The notes below the pieces were generated by a model. The model saw only the letters and a list, made by a program, of their open reading frames with translations, was not told where the DNA came from and made no database searches. A stretch of 64,000 nt of DNA from Nocardioides thalensis (GTDB lineage Bacteria > Actinomycetota > Actinomycetes > Propionibacteriales > Nocardioidaceae). Shown here piece after piece: positions 16,189 to 24,872 of the stretch; position 1 is the first letter of the stretch, and every line of letters starts with the position of its first letter. A program made the translations under genes and the position numbers. The stretch is taken from the NCBI RefSeq assembly GCF_013410655.1, contig NZ_JACCFP010000001.1:310001-374000 (forward strand), written 5' to 3'.

Positions 16189-16929
16189 GTGTACCAGCGC
16201 TCGTACGTCGTCACCGGAGGTGCCGGTGGCGTGGGCCTCGCGATCGTTGACCGTCTGAGCCGGGACGGCGCTGTTGTGGTCCTCGACGTCGTGGCTGGAC
16301 GTCGAGATGAGAGTGACGCGGTGACTCACGTTGTGGGCGATGCACGAGACCCGGCGGTTGCTGCGATGGCTGCTGAGGCCGCCGAGTCCGCCGGGGCTCT
16401 CTGCGGCTGGGTCAACAACGCCGCAGTCTTCGAGGACGCAAGTCTCGCCGCTGACTCAGCGAACGCGGTCACGGATCTCATCACGGCAAATCTCGCGCTC
16501 GCCGTGACCGGCTCGCATGTTGCGGTCAACCACTACTTGCGGCGCGGTCGGGCAGGAGCGATCGTGAATGTCTCGTCACATCAGGCTCGCCGGCCAGTCC
16601 GTGGCGCGCTGCCGTACGCAACTGCCAAAGCCGCGATCGAAGGCCTGACGCGCGCCATCGCCGTTGACCACGGCCCCGACGGCATTCGCGCCAACGCGGT
16701 CGCTCTTGGGTCGATCCGAACCGACCGGTTCGAGGCGTACCGTGCGGCTCACCCCGAGGTCGACGCGGCAATGGCCGAGCTCCACCCATTGGGGCGAGCA
16801 GGCACGGTGGACGAGGCCGCGGACGCTGTGGCCTACCTGCTGTCGCCGGGAGCAAGCTTCATCAACGGCGCTGTACTGCCTGTCGACGGCGGCCGAGCGG
16901 TCAACGGGCTGGACCCAGAGGGGGCCTGA
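16189..16929 (+). CDS. SDR-family NAD(P)-dependent oxidoreductase
   Basis: 246 residues, GTG start with TGAGGAG 5-6 bases upstream. It is a classical short-chain dehydrogenase with nucleotide-binding TGGAGGVG near the N-terminus, D43-type acidic regions, WVNNAA, the catalytic Ser region VNVSSHQ, the YATAK active site (Tyr and Lys) and a C-terminal LLSPGASFINGAVLPVDGG. The substrate is unknown. The gene stands alone just right of the tRNA-like junction and is convergent with the broken phosphoesterase gene. Confidence 0.88.
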   Translation: MYQRSYVVTGGAGGVGLAIVDRLSRDGAVVVLDVVAGRRDESDAVTHVVGDARDPAVAAMAAEAAESAGALCGWVNNAAVFEDASLAADSANAVTDLITANLALAVTGSHVAVNHYLRRGRAGAIVNVSSHQARRPVRGALPYATAKAAIEGLTRAIAVDHGPDGIRANAVALGSIRTDRFEAYRAAHPEVDAAMAELHPLGRAGTVDEAADAVAYLLSPGASFINGAVLPVDGGRAVNGLDPEGA

Positions 16930-17471
16930 CATAGCGGAGCACCGAGCGACCAGCTGGCCTGCAGGTGTGCGTTACCAGGCTCGTACCGGTGCAGCTCGAT
17001 GCGCTCGGCGGTGCAGCGGGCCGGCAGCACGTCGGCCAGCTCGGCGCGGGGGGTCTCGAGCGTCACGTCGGAGCCGACGACGTCGAGCGTGAGGTGCGGA
17101 GGCACGTCGCCGTACCTACCTGCTTAGGGCACGCATTGAGGAAACGCGGCCCGTAGGAGCGCCGTGAGCCGCGAGAACGGAGCGGCTGGCTCAGGGAGTA
17201 GGTGGACGATGCCGCTGGGGGTGACATGGACCTTGCTGAGGTCGTAGTCGAAGGGCGCGAGTGAGCTCGCTGCTTCGGCAATTTGGGCGAGGTCGTCCGG
17301 AGTCGGCTCATCAATCCACGGCGACAGCAGCGTGACGTGGGCGTGCGTGAAGGCTGGGTCATCGGAGACCAGGTGGGGGTCATAGTGCTCCCAGCGCGAC
17401 CTGACGAAAGGGTCGAGCGGCGGCACGGGAACAGCGATGACGTTGTGGCCGCCACGAGGATTCACGCTCAT
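16833..17471 (-). pseudogene. 2H phosphoesterase (LigT/2'-5' RNA ligase-like), interrupted by an internal stop
   Basis: The first 115 residues from 17471 carry the first family motif (AHVTLLSPW) and end at a TAA at 17124-17126. Directly in the same frame the protein continues as AGRYGDVPPHLTLDVVG, supplying the second HxT motif (PHLTL). Together they make a full two-motif 2H phosphoesterase of the usual domain size. One nonsense codon therefore splits the gene with no frameshift. The original C-terminus probably lay near 16940, since the frame to 16833 runs antisense into the SDR gene. It is probably a pseudogene, unless the stop is a sequencing error. Confidence 0.65.
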
Positions 17472-17481
17472 GCGGAAACGC

Positions 17482-18294
17482 CTACCGCGAGGCTTTCCCC
17501 CTTGACTTCGTGGCGTCCGGGCGATGCTCCAGGCGCAGCGAGGAGGATCCGGAGGACGAGGTCGCCTGCATGCCCCGCCCCTGGCTCCGCATCGTTATCG
17601 TCGTTCGGTCCGCCCGGAAGAGGTCGTAGGAGTACTCCAACGGGTTGAGCTCGGCGTCGAAGGTCGTGCGCGTGATCGCGAGGAGCGGCGCACCGGAGGC
17701 CACTCCGAGGAAGGCGGCTTCCTCCTCGGTCGCGAGGACGACCTCGGCGACCTCCTCGGCCTCGGCGGGCACCGCCGAGTAATGGCTCTCCATGATCTCG
17801 TAGATCGATCCCCCCAGCGGCATCTCGAGCAGGCCCGGGAACCGCTCGACGGACAGCCAGGCGTGGTCGAGCGAGATCGGTCTGCCGTCGGCGAGGCGGA
17901 CCCGTTGGATGTCGAACACGAGGCTTCCCGGGGCTAACCCCAGGGCTCTCGCAGCGTCATCGAGGGCCGGGGTCATCCGGGCAGACACGACGGTCGTGCC
18001 CGCCGGATACCCCTGGCGGGCCAGATAGTCGGGCACGGCCTGCACCGCGCTGAGATCGTGCTCGACCTTGCTGCGAGCGACGAACGTCCCTCCGCCGCGA
18101 CCCTGCACCCGTTTGATGATCCCGGCTTCTTCGAGGGCCGCGAGAACGCCGCGTAGCGTGCCGCGACTGACGTTGTAGTCGGTGGCCAGCTGACGCTCGC
18201 TGCCGAGCCGGTCGCCCGGCCGAAGAGTGCCGGCGGCGATGTCCGCGAGGATGCGTCGCCGGAGCACCTCGCCAGCGCTGCTCCCCTCCCGCAT
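17482..18294 (-). CDS. GntR-family (HutC/UTRA) transcriptional regulator
   Basis: 270 residues. Winged helix-turn-helix at about residues 8-75 (EVLRRRILADIAAGTLRPGD, ERQLATDYNVSRGTLRGVLAALEEAGII, QGRGGGTFV). The UTRA ligand domain follows (about 95-240; FDIQRVRLADGRPISLDHAWL, GAPLLAITRTTFDAELNPLEYSYDLFRADR). It is the furthest-left gene of the microcompartment region, where RMM loci usually carry a GntR regulator. It probably binds the GGTTCAACC-type sites upstream of itself and in the permease/phospho-lyase divergent region. The effector is unknown, perhaps an amino alcohol or its phosphate. Confidence 0.9.
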   Translation of the reverse strand: MREGSSAGEVLRRRILADIAAGTLRPGDRLGSERQLATDYNVSRGTLRGVLAALEEAGIIKRVQGRGGGTFVARSKVEHDLSAVQAVPDYLARQGYPAGTTVVSARMTPALDDAARALGLAPGSLVFDIQRVRLADGRPISLDHAWLSVERFPGLLEMPLGGSIYEIMESHYSAVPAEAEEVAEVVLATEEEAAFLGVASGAPLLAITRTTFDAELNPLEYSYDLFRADRTTITMRSQGRGMQATSSSGSSSLRLEHRPDATKSRGKASR

Positions 18295-18312
18295 AAGCCC
18301 CTCCTGCGTTTC

Positions 18313-18338
18313 GGTTTGACCGTTTGCGACCCAACGGT
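18313..18338. promoter_or_regulatory. Operator-like sequence upstream of the GntR gene
   Basis: GGTTTGACC (18313-18321), one mismatch from the GGTTCAACC sites at 20.75-20.83 kb, overlaps a 6-bp inverted repeat ACCGTT-N8-AACGGT (18319-18338). The location, just upstream of the regulator's start, suits autoregulation. Confidence 0.45.
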
Positions 18339-18352
18339 ACAGCCCGCGTGGG

Positions 18353-19132
18353 TCATCCGAAGGAGGGTGACCGCTTCTCCAGGAAAGCGCGCACGCCCTC
18401 TCGGCCGTCGTCCGTCCCGGCCAGCCTGCGGATTGCTAGTGCCTCCCGTCGTAGGACGGACTCCACGTGCTCGGACGCGGTGCCGCGGATGACCGCCTTC
18501 GTCGCGCTGAGCGCTTCCGTGGAACCATCGAGCAGCGTCGCGACAATCCCCTCGACCGTGTCGGCCAACCTGTCCGCCGGAACCAGTTGGGCCACCAGGC
18601 CGGCGTCCAACGCCTCCTGCGCGGTGAGCTGCTGTCCCAGAAGAGCCAACCGAAGCACGGTGTGGAGGCCCAGCGAACGGGTCAGCAGAGTACTGCCGCC
18701 ATCGGGCGAGAGGCCCACCCTCGCGTAGGCGAGGCTGAAGCTGGCCGTCCTGGCCGCTAGGACGATGTCAGCGGCGCAAGCAAGCGGGAAGCCTGCGCCG
18801 GCCGCGTGGCCCTGGACTGCGCTGACGACGACGGCATCGGACTCCATCAGCTCGACCACCACTCTGTGCAGGTCGCTGGTCAGGTCGTCCATGAACGCAC
18901 CCGGTGCTGCTGCTGCGTGCAGCGCGGCGAGGTCCCCGCCGACCGAGAAGTAGCGTCCTCGGGCGGCGAGGACGATGACGCGCGCGGAGTCTGCATGAGC
19001 TCGGCGTACTGCTCCGAGGAGCTGCCGGCCGAGTGCCGCGCTGATCGGGTTGCCCCGATCCCCGTCGGACAGGGTGATGCGAGCGACCCCGTCGCTGGCG
19101 TGATAGTCGACCAGTTTCGTCACCGTGGTCAC
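18353..19132 (-). CDS. Enoyl-CoA hydratase/isomerase family protein
   Basis: 259 residues, usual crotonase length. The crotonase signature includes the oxyanion-hole segments GRYFSVGGDL and VQGHAAGAGFPLACAADIVLA, then FSLAYARVGLSPDGGSTLLTR and the C-terminal helical part. The Asp after SLAYARVGLSP is in the position used by PaaG-type isomerases. It overlaps the permease gene's stop by four bases (start 19132, permease stop at 19129), so the permease, hydratase and regulator form a leftward operon. A hydratase is not part of the core aminoacetone pathway. It may act on acyl-CoA downstream of propionyl-CoA. Confidence 0.88.
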   Translation of the reverse strand: MTTVTKLVDYHASDGVARITLSDGDRGNPISAALGRQLLGAVRRAHADSARVIVLAARGRYFSVGGDLAALHAAAAPGAFMDDLTSDLHRVVVELMESDAVVVSAVQGHAAGAGFPLACAADIVLAARTASFSLAYARVGLSPDGGSTLLTRSLGLHTVLRLALLGQQLTAQEALDAGLVAQLVPADRLADTVEGIVATLLDGSTEALSATKAVIRGTASEHVESVLRREALAIRRLAGTDDGREGVRAFLEKRSPSFG

Positions 19133-20703
19133 GCTCGCTCGTGAGAGTCATCGAGGACGATGCGTCCGATGACGTCGTAGCGCTCTGGTGCGATCGCTCG
19201 GGTGACGAGTGCGAACGCGACGCCTCCGATGCCGACGGCTCCGACGATCCACGGTGCGATCTTGAAGACCGGGTCGCTGGCGGCCGCGCCGGCGGCGAAG
19301 CTCGCATTCTGGATGAGTAGCCAGATGACGTATGCCATGCCCAGTGCGCCGAGTGCCGGGGCGACCCCGGTGCGGAACCAGTGGGCCGTCTCCGGGTGGC
19401 GATGATGGATGTGGAAGTACGCCACGCAAGCGATGGCAGCCAGGGTCTGAACCACGAGGATCGCGGTCGTACCCAGGATCGCCATGAGTGCGAACAGCTG
19501 TCCATAAGGATCGCGTTCTGTCGCGAAGAAGAACAGGACGATGACTGATGCGATGACACTCTGCACGAAACTGGCGATGTGCGGTGAAGCGTGCTTGCTG
19601 TGGCACCGTCCGACGGTGTCACGCATTCCCGGAATCAGGTCTTCTCGGCCGATGGCGTAGATGTAGCGACTCGCGCAGTTGTGGAAAGCCATGCCGCACG
19701 CAAATGCTCCAGTCACCAGGAGCGCCTCGAAGAGCACCACGGCCCAGCTTCCGAGGTTCTGCTCCGCGAGCCCGAAGAAGATCTCACCCGCGCTGGCGGT
19801 GTCCTGGGCCAAGGCGATCGACCGCTCGGGCCCGGTCCCCACCAGGCCTGCCCAGGAGACGAACACGTAGAAGGCGCCGATGCCCAGGACGCCTGCCATG
19901 GTCGCGCGGGGAATGATCCGCTTGGGGTCCTTGGACTCCTCGCCGTACATGGCGGCAGACTCGAAGCCGACCCACGACCAGAACGCGAAGAAGAGGCCGA
20001 TCCCTGCGGATCCGGCGACAGCGATGACCTCGCCGTTCCCTGCCGGGTCCGGGACCGTGCCGCTCAGGTCAGTGAACGCCCCCAGAGGATTCAGCGACTC
20101 GAGCGACCACCCCTCCGGGCCACCACCGCCCGTCACCACCGTGATCGCCACCGCCAGCAGCATCGCCACCTCGGTCACCAGGAAGACGCCCAGGACCTTG
20201 GCGGTGAGCGTGACGTCGAAGTAGGTCAATACCGCGTTGGCGAGCAACATCGCGGCCGAGAACCAGATCCATGAGGCGTCCAGACCGAGCCGTGCCTCGG
20301 CGAACTGGGCGGCGAAGAAGCCGAACATGCCCGCCAGCGATGCCTCGAAGACCACATAGGCCAGTGTCGTGAGCGCGCCGGCGCCCATGCCGACGACCCG
20401 GCCCAGGCCATGAGAGACGAACCCGTAGAAGGCGCCGGTGGCGGTGATGTGGCGGGCCATGGAGGAGTACCCGAGGGCGAACAGGGCCAGGACGATGGTC
20501 GCGGCGAGGAAGCCGGCGGGCGCGTGAATGCCGTTGCCGAAGCCGATCGCGATGGGCGCGTTGCCGACCATGGCGGCGATCGGTGCGGCCGTGGCAACGC
20601 TCATGAAGAGGACGCCGGTGAGGCCTACCGCGTTGGGTCGGAGGCGTTGGACAGATGGCGGAGCAGTTGCGGTGGCTTGCTGGGTCGGATCGTTCGTCAC
20701 CAT
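19129..20703 (-). CDS. APC-superfamily amino acid/amine permease
   Basis: 524 residues from ATG 20703, preceded by GGGAG. The in-frame ATG at 20733 is less likely. About 12 membrane segments are visible, beginning VGLTGVLFMSVATAAPIAAMVGN and including the FGFF, FFAFWSWVGFESAAMYGEES and IGREDLIPGM segments typical of the amino acid-polyamine-organocation family. The last segment is about GAVGIGGVAFALVTRAI. It is divergent from the microcompartment operon and shares its promoter region. It probably imports the amino alcohol or aminoketone substrate. Confidence 0.88.
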   Translation of the reverse strand: MVTNDPTQQATATAPPSVQRLRPNAVGLTGVLFMSVATAAPIAAMVGNAPIAIGFGNGIHAPAGFLAATIVLALFALGYSSMARHITATGAFYGFVSHGLGRVVGMGAGALTTLAYVVFEASLAGMFGFFAAQFAEARLGLDASWIWFSAAMLLANAVLTYFDVTLTAKVLGVFLVTEVAMLLAVAITVVTGGGGPEGWSLESLNPLGAFTDLSGTVPDPAGNGEVIAVAGSAGIGLFFAFWSWVGFESAAMYGEESKDPKRIIPRATMAGVLGIGAFYVFVSWAGLVGTGPERSIALAQDTASAGEIFFGLAEQNLGSWAVVLFEALLVTGAFACGMAFHNCASRYIYAIGREDLIPGMRDTVGRCHSKHASPHIASFVQSVIASVIVLFFFATERDPYGQLFALMAILGTTAILVVQTLAAIACVAYFHIHHRHPETAHWFRTGVAPALGALGMAYVIWLLIQNASFAAGAAASDPVFKIAPWIVGAVGIGGVAFALVTRAIAPERYDVIGRIVLDDSHERA

Positions 20704-20754
20704 GGAGAGCTCCCATGCTTGGGGATGGACCATTAGCCGGGGATCGTCGCACCC

Positions 20755-20838
20755 GGTTCAACCGTTGGCAAGCCTTAAGAGTGATCCGTAAAGCAAAATC
20801 GACCCAACCGTTGACAGATATGGTTCAACCAATACAGA
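20755..20838. promoter_or_regulatory. Divergent promoter of the microcompartment operon with repressor sites
   Basis: TTGACA (20811-20816) and TACAGA (20833-20838), 16 bases apart, form a good rightward promoter about 45 bases before the phospho-lyase start. GGTTCAACC occurs at 20755-20763 and again at 20822-20830, the second lying between the -35 and -10 boxes. CAACCGTTG(G/A)CA is also repeated at 20759-20770 and 20805-20816. Site placement fits repression by the GntR regulator. Confidence 0.6.
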
Positions 20839-20883
20839 GTTGCGCTATCGGCCCAGCAGGGTCCCTAGCGTGAGGGAAGAGCG

Positions 20884-22173
20884 ATGTACGACGACCCGCT
20901 GCTCAGGTTCGAGTCGAAGGCAGACTTCTACGAGAGGTCCGCCAGGTACTGGAACCCGGGCAAGACGAGCTTCTGGTCACGCCAGGGGATCGATCTCGCC
21001 ATCAACGAGCGCAGCGGCTACCTGATGTGGGACATGGACGGCCGCCGCTTCATCGACGTCCACCTGAACGGCGGTACGTACAGCTTCGGCCACCGCAACC
21101 CGGAGGTTGTCGAGGCCGTGTCGTCGGCGATGGAGAAGTACGACATCGGGAACCACCACTTCCCCTCCCTTGCCCGGACGGCGCTGGCCGAAGAGCTCGT
21201 CCGCTCTGCCCCGTCCGGCATCAGCAAGGTCGCCTACGCAGCAGGGGCAGGTGAGGCGATCGACATCGCGATCAAGAGCGCTCGCAACGCCACCATGAGA
21301 CGCAAGGTCGTGTCGATCATCAAGGCGTTCCACGGGCACACCGGCCTGGCCGTGGCGACCGGCGACGCCAGGTTCTCCGAGATGTTTCTGGCCGACCGAC
21401 CCGAGGAGTTCATCCAGGTCCCCTTCAACGACCTCGCTGCCATGGAGGCAGCTCTTCGACCCGGGGACGTTGCCGCGGTGCTGCTGGAGACGATTCCTGC
21501 CACCTACGGATTCCCTCTTCCCGAGCCGGCCTACCTGCCGGCCGTCAAGGAGCTGTGTGAGCGTCATGGCGCTCTCTACATCGCGGACGAGGTCCAGACC
21601 GGGCTGATGCGTACCGGGGAGCTCTGGGGCATCGAGAAGTACGGCGTCACGCCTGACATCCTCGTGACCGGGAAGGGCCTCTCCGGCGGGATCTATCCCA
21701 TCGCGGCGGCGCTCCTGAACGATCGTGCCGGTGCATGGCTCGACGAGGACGGATTCGGCCACATCTCCACTTTCGGCGGGTCCGAGCTCGGCTGCATCGC
21801 CGCCCTGAAGACCCTGGAGATCGCTCGGCGACCCCAGGTGCGATCGATGGTCCACTACATCGCGGACGCAATGGACAAGGGGTTGCGCCGGATCCAGGAC
21901 AGCTATCCCGACTGGCTCGTCGGGATCCGCCAGAACGGCGTCGTGATCGGCTTGGAGTTCAACCATCCCGAGGGGGCGCTCCACGTGATGCGAGAGCTCT
22001 ACGACGTCGGCGTCTGGGCAATCTTCAGCACGCTCGACCCACGCGTCCTGCAGCTCAAGCCTGGAGTGCTGATGTCTCCCGAGCTGGTCGAAGAGCTCCT
22101 GGACCGCAGCGAGATCGCCATCGGCAGGGCCGCGACGAACCGACACGGCTGGAAGGCGGTGAGCGCACGATGA
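20884..22173 (+). CDS. Class III PLP enzyme, probable 1-amino-2-propanol-phosphate phospho-lyase of the microcompartment
   Basis: 429 residues. Class III aminotransferase fold: FIDVHLNGGTYSFGHRNPEV at the start, AYAAGAGEAIDIAIKSAR, FHGHTGLAVATGD, the cofactor-binding IADEVQTG and the Schiff-base Lys in ILVTGKGLSGG. Some class III enzymes are amine-phosphate phospho-lyases rather than transaminases. In RMM loci the enzyme is thought to release propanal, ammonia and phosphate from the phosphorylated amino alcohol. First gene of the rightward operon, overlapping the aldehyde dehydrogenase gene by ATGA. Phospho-lyase versus aminotransferase is inferred from the kinase in the same operon. Confidence 0.85.
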   Translation: MYDDPLLRFESKADFYERSARYWNPGKTSFWSRQGIDLAINERSGYLMWDMDGRRFIDVHLNGGTYSFGHRNPEVVEAVSSAMEKYDIGNHHFPSLARTALAEELVRSAPSGISKVAYAAGAGEAIDIAIKSARNATMRRKVVSIIKAFHGHTGLAVATGDARFSEMFLADRPEEFIQVPFNDLAAMEAALRPGDVAAVLLETIPATYGFPLPEPAYLPAVKELCERHGALYIADEVQTGLMRTGELWGIEKYGVTPDILVTGKGLSGGIYPIAAALLNDRAGAWLDEDGFGHISTFGGSELGCIAALKTLEIARRPQVRSMVHYIADAMDKGLRRIQDSYPDWLVGIRQNGVVIGLEFNHPEGALHVMRELYDVGVWAIFSTLDPRVLQLKPGVLMSPELVEELLDRSEIAIGRAATNRHGWKAVSAR

Positions 22174-23741
22174 CGAGCACCCCGCGCCCCGTGATCGGTG
22201 CGGCGCACATCCTCGAACGCGCCCGCTGGGCCGCGCAGGCGTTCTCCGAGTACTCCGCCGAGGACGTCGAGCGGATCGTCGACGCCGTTGCGGACGTAGC
22301 CCACGAGCACGCCGAGGAGTACGCAGAATGGGCTGTTCGGGAAACCGGCTTCGGGGTCGCGGAGCACAAGACCCTCAAGAACAGGTCGATGGCACGCGCG
22401 CTGGCGGACGCCTATCGTGGCGCAGACTTCGCTTCTCCGCGGATCGACCAGACCAGCAAGATCGTGTCGATACCGAGACCGGCAGGTGTGGTCCTTGCCC
22501 TGACTCCTTCCACGAATCCGGTGTCGACCTTGTACTTCAAGGTCCTCCTGGCGTTGAAGACTCGGAACGCGATCGTGGTCAGTCCGCACCCGATGGCCAG
22601 AGAGTGCTGCTCCCACGCCGCGGCGACCCTGGCCGCGGCCGCGGAACAGGCGGGCGCGCCAAGCGGTGCCATCCAGTGGATCGAACGACCGACGATCCCG
22701 CTGGTCGAGGAACTGATGGCCAACCACGGCACCAATCTCATCCTGGCCACCGGAGGAACGGGCGTGGTGCGTTCGGCGTACAGCTCCGCCAACCCCGCCC
22801 TGGGCGTGGGCCCCGGCAATGTCCCGGTCCTCGTCGACGGATCCGCGGACCTACGCGAGGCCGCTCGGCACATCGTCGAGAGCAAGGCGTTCGACAACTC
22901 GGTCCTGTGCACCAACGAGTCGGTGCTCATCGCGGTCACAGCGGTCGCGGACCGACTGCGCCGCGAGCTCGAACGCGCCGGCGCTGCCGTTCTCACGCAG
23001 GCAGACACCGAGCTGCTGCGCTCCTCGATGTTCCCTAGCGGCCGGCTCGACCCGACCGTGATCGGCAAGGATGCCACCTGGATCGCCGCTCGCGCCGGCA
23101 TCAGGGTCGGTCCACGGACCAAGGTGCTCGTCGCGCCATTCGACGCAGCGGTTCCGGACGAGCCGCTGACTCACGAGAAGCTCTCGCCCGTCCTCGGCAT
23201 GATCACCGTCCCGGACTCGGCGGCCGGGATCCGGGTCGCCCAATCGGTCATCCGAGTCGCCGGCGCCGGGCACTCCGCGGCCATCCACAGCACCGACGCG
23301 GACACAGTCCTCCGGTTCTCGGCGGCAGTACCGGTTCTGCGTGTCTCGGTGAACGTCGGCAACAGCTTGGGTGGATCTGGGGGCCTCACGAACCTGGCGC
23401 CCACCATGACCATCGGAACCGGCTTCGTCGGCCGAAGCTCTCTCGGCGAGAACCTCCGGCCGGACCATCTCGTCGACTGGACCAGAATCGCCTATGCGGC
23501 TGATCCAGCTGCTGCGATGCCCGACTTCACCGGGCTCTCCCCGAGCTCGCAGCGCGCCGGCGCCACGCCGCCGTATCCGCGACCTTCGAACGGCGAACGG
23601 GACGTGCGCCCTCCCAAGGTCCTCGGGATGCACGAGCGCGTGGCGGACGCAGAGCGGCCGTCAGCTGCGAGCGAAGCCGTACTCCGCGAAGAGGTACGTC
23701 GGCTCGTGATGTCCGAACTCTCCAAATTCGTGAACGACTGA
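22170..23741 (+). CDS. CoA-acylating aldehyde dehydrogenase of the microcompartment (PduP-like)
   Basis: 523 residues from ATG 22170. Rossmann region GVVLALTPSTNPVSTLYFKV, NAD region LATGGTGVVRSAYSSANPALG and GVGPGNVPVLVD, and the catalytic Cys in AFDNSVLCTNES. The C-terminal end is GGSGGLTNLAPTMTIGTG followed by a linker and a final amphipathic helix (LREEVRRLVMSELSKFV). A terminal helix after a poorly conserved linker is the usual microcompartment encapsulation peptide. It converts propanal to propionyl-CoA inside the shell. Members usually run 460-500 residues, so the linker and helix account for the extra length. Confidence 0.88.
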   Translation: MTSTPRPVIGAAHILERARWAAQAFSEYSAEDVERIVDAVADVAHEHAEEYAEWAVRETGFGVAEHKTLKNRSMARALADAYRGADFASPRIDQTSKIVSIPRPAGVVLALTPSTNPVSTLYFKVLLALKTRNAIVVSPHPMARECCSHAAATLAAAAEQAGAPSGAIQWIERPTIPLVEELMANHGTNLILATGGTGVVRSAYSSANPALGVGPGNVPVLVDGSADLREAARHIVESKAFDNSVLCTNESVLIAVTAVADRLRRELERAGAAVLTQADTELLRSSMFPSGRLDPTVIGKDATWIAARAGIRVGPRTKVLVAPFDAAVPDEPLTHEKLSPVLGMITVPDSAAGIRVAQSVIRVAGAGHSAAIHSTDADTVLRFSAAVPVLRVSVNVGNSLGGSGGLTNLAPTMTIGTGFVGRSSLGENLRPDHLVDWTRIAYAADPAAAMPDFTGLSPSSQRAGATPPYPRPSNGERDVRPPKVLGMHERVADAERPSAASEAVLREEVRRLVMSELSKFVND

Positions 23742-23757
23742 AAGCGACCTGACCACC

Positions 23758-24360
23758 ATGGCCGAGCTTCGCTCATTCATCTTTCTTGACCGACTTCAGC
23801 CCCAGACCATGTGCTACCTCGGGACGTGGATCAAAGGCTCGCTGCCGCGGGCGTCCATGGCCGCCCAGATCATCGAGGTTGCACCGGGTATCGACATCGA
23901 GCCGCTCACCGACGCCGCCCTTCAGCATGCTGAGGTTCAAGCCGGCATCCTGGTCGTGGAGCGCCAGTTCGGCTACCTCGAGTTCCACGGAGAGACGAGC
24001 GCCGTCCAGTCCGCGGCAGAAGCGGTGCTGATGAAGCTTCGCGCCGACGCGGGCAGCGCACTTCGGCCGTCGATCCTTGCGAGCAAGATCATTTCGAGCA
24101 TCGACCAGCAGCACGCGTTCCTGATCAACCGCAACAAGATCGGTTCGATGGTCCTTCCTGGCGAGTCGTTGTTCGTCCTCGAGGTCCAGCCGGCGTCCTA
24201 CGCGATCGTGGCGGCCAATGAGGCCGAGAAGGCGGCCGACGTGAAAGTGATCGACTACCGGATGATCGGCGCCACCGGCCGGGTCTACCTCGCCGGACAG
24301 GAAGCCGACGTACGACAGGCCGCTGAGGCAGCCGAGACAGCTCTCGGCGGGTCGTCATGA
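23758..24360 (+). CDS. Microcompartment shell protein, tandem-domain (BMC-T)
   Basis: 200 residues, two fused BMC domains. The first (about 1-95) starts AELRSFIFLDRLQPQTMCYLGTW, and the second (about 105-200) holds ILASKIISSIDQQHAFLINRNKIGS and MIGATGRVYLAGQEADV. It is similar throughout to the second tandem protein at 25529 (IIEVAPGIDIEPLTDAALQHAEVQAGILVVERQFGYLE against the equivalent stretch there). BMC-T proteins form pseudo-hexameric tiles, often with gated pores for larger metabolites or cofactors. The stop overlaps the next gene's ATG. Confidence 0.88.
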   Translation: MAELRSFIFLDRLQPQTMCYLGTWIKGSLPRASMAAQIIEVAPGIDIEPLTDAALQHAEVQAGILVVERQFGYLEFHGETSAVQSAAEAVLMKLRADAGSALRPSILASKIISSIDQQHAFLINRNKIGSMVLPGESLFVLEVQPASYAIVAANEAEKAADVKVIDYRMIGATGRVYLAGQEADVRQAAEAAETALGGSS

Positions 24361-24872
24361 CCACGCCGCAGCCCGACCTCCAGCAGCTCATCGACGCCGC
24401 AGTCCGCCGTGTGCTTGCCGACCTTGTCAGCCCGGGCGTTGCAGGCGCTCTCAAGGACCGGCGAGGCGACGGCCTGCCCGGAAGTGGCCCCGGCCAGGGG
24501 TCCCCGACGCCCGACCTGACCACGGCGCCGGGCGAAAGGCGGCATCCGGCCGCACGTGTCAGCACGGTGCGGATTGCTGATGACAGGGATCTCGACGCCT
24601 TCGTCCGACACGTCCTCTCGCTGTTCGAGAACCCCAAGAACCGGATGGACCTGCGCTCCGGACGCCTTCGGTTCCAGCTCAAGAACGCGACTGGGTCAGG
24701 CGTCAGCGGACGGTTCCGCTCGATCGAGGCGGGAGCGGTGACGGAACGCCACGTTCAGGAGGCCGGAGCAGCCGTGGAAGGCATTCGCCTGGGCCCCCGT
24801 GCCGTCCTCACACCTCTTGCCCGCGAACGCGCGCGTGCCCTCGGAATCACGATCATCAAGGAGCGAGCATGA
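24357..24872 (+). CDS. Microcompartment-associated protein of unknown function
   Basis: 171 residues between two shell genes, overlapping both neighbours by ATGA. Three parts are visible: an N-terminal amphipathic helix (about 6-24, LQQLIDAAVRRVLADLV), resembling encapsulation peptides; a low-complexity Gly/Pro/Ser linker (about 28-70); and a conserved-looking C-terminal half with DLDAFVRHVLSLFENPKNRM, LRSGRLRFQL, an E-x-G-AVTERHVQEA segment and LGPRAVLTPLARERARALGI. The last motif resembles short segments seen in other microcompartment lumen proteins. It is probably a lumen adaptor or assembly factor, perhaps playing the PduM role. No enzyme motif is visible. Confidence 0.75.
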   Translation: MTTPQPDLQQLIDAAVRRVLADLVSPGVAGALKDRRGDGLPGSGPGQGSPTPDLTTAPGERRHPAARVSTVRIADDRDLDAFVRHVLSLFENPKNRMDLRSGRLRFQLKNATGSGVSGRFRSIEAGAVTERHVQEAGAAVEGIRLGPRAVLTPLARERARALGITIIKERA

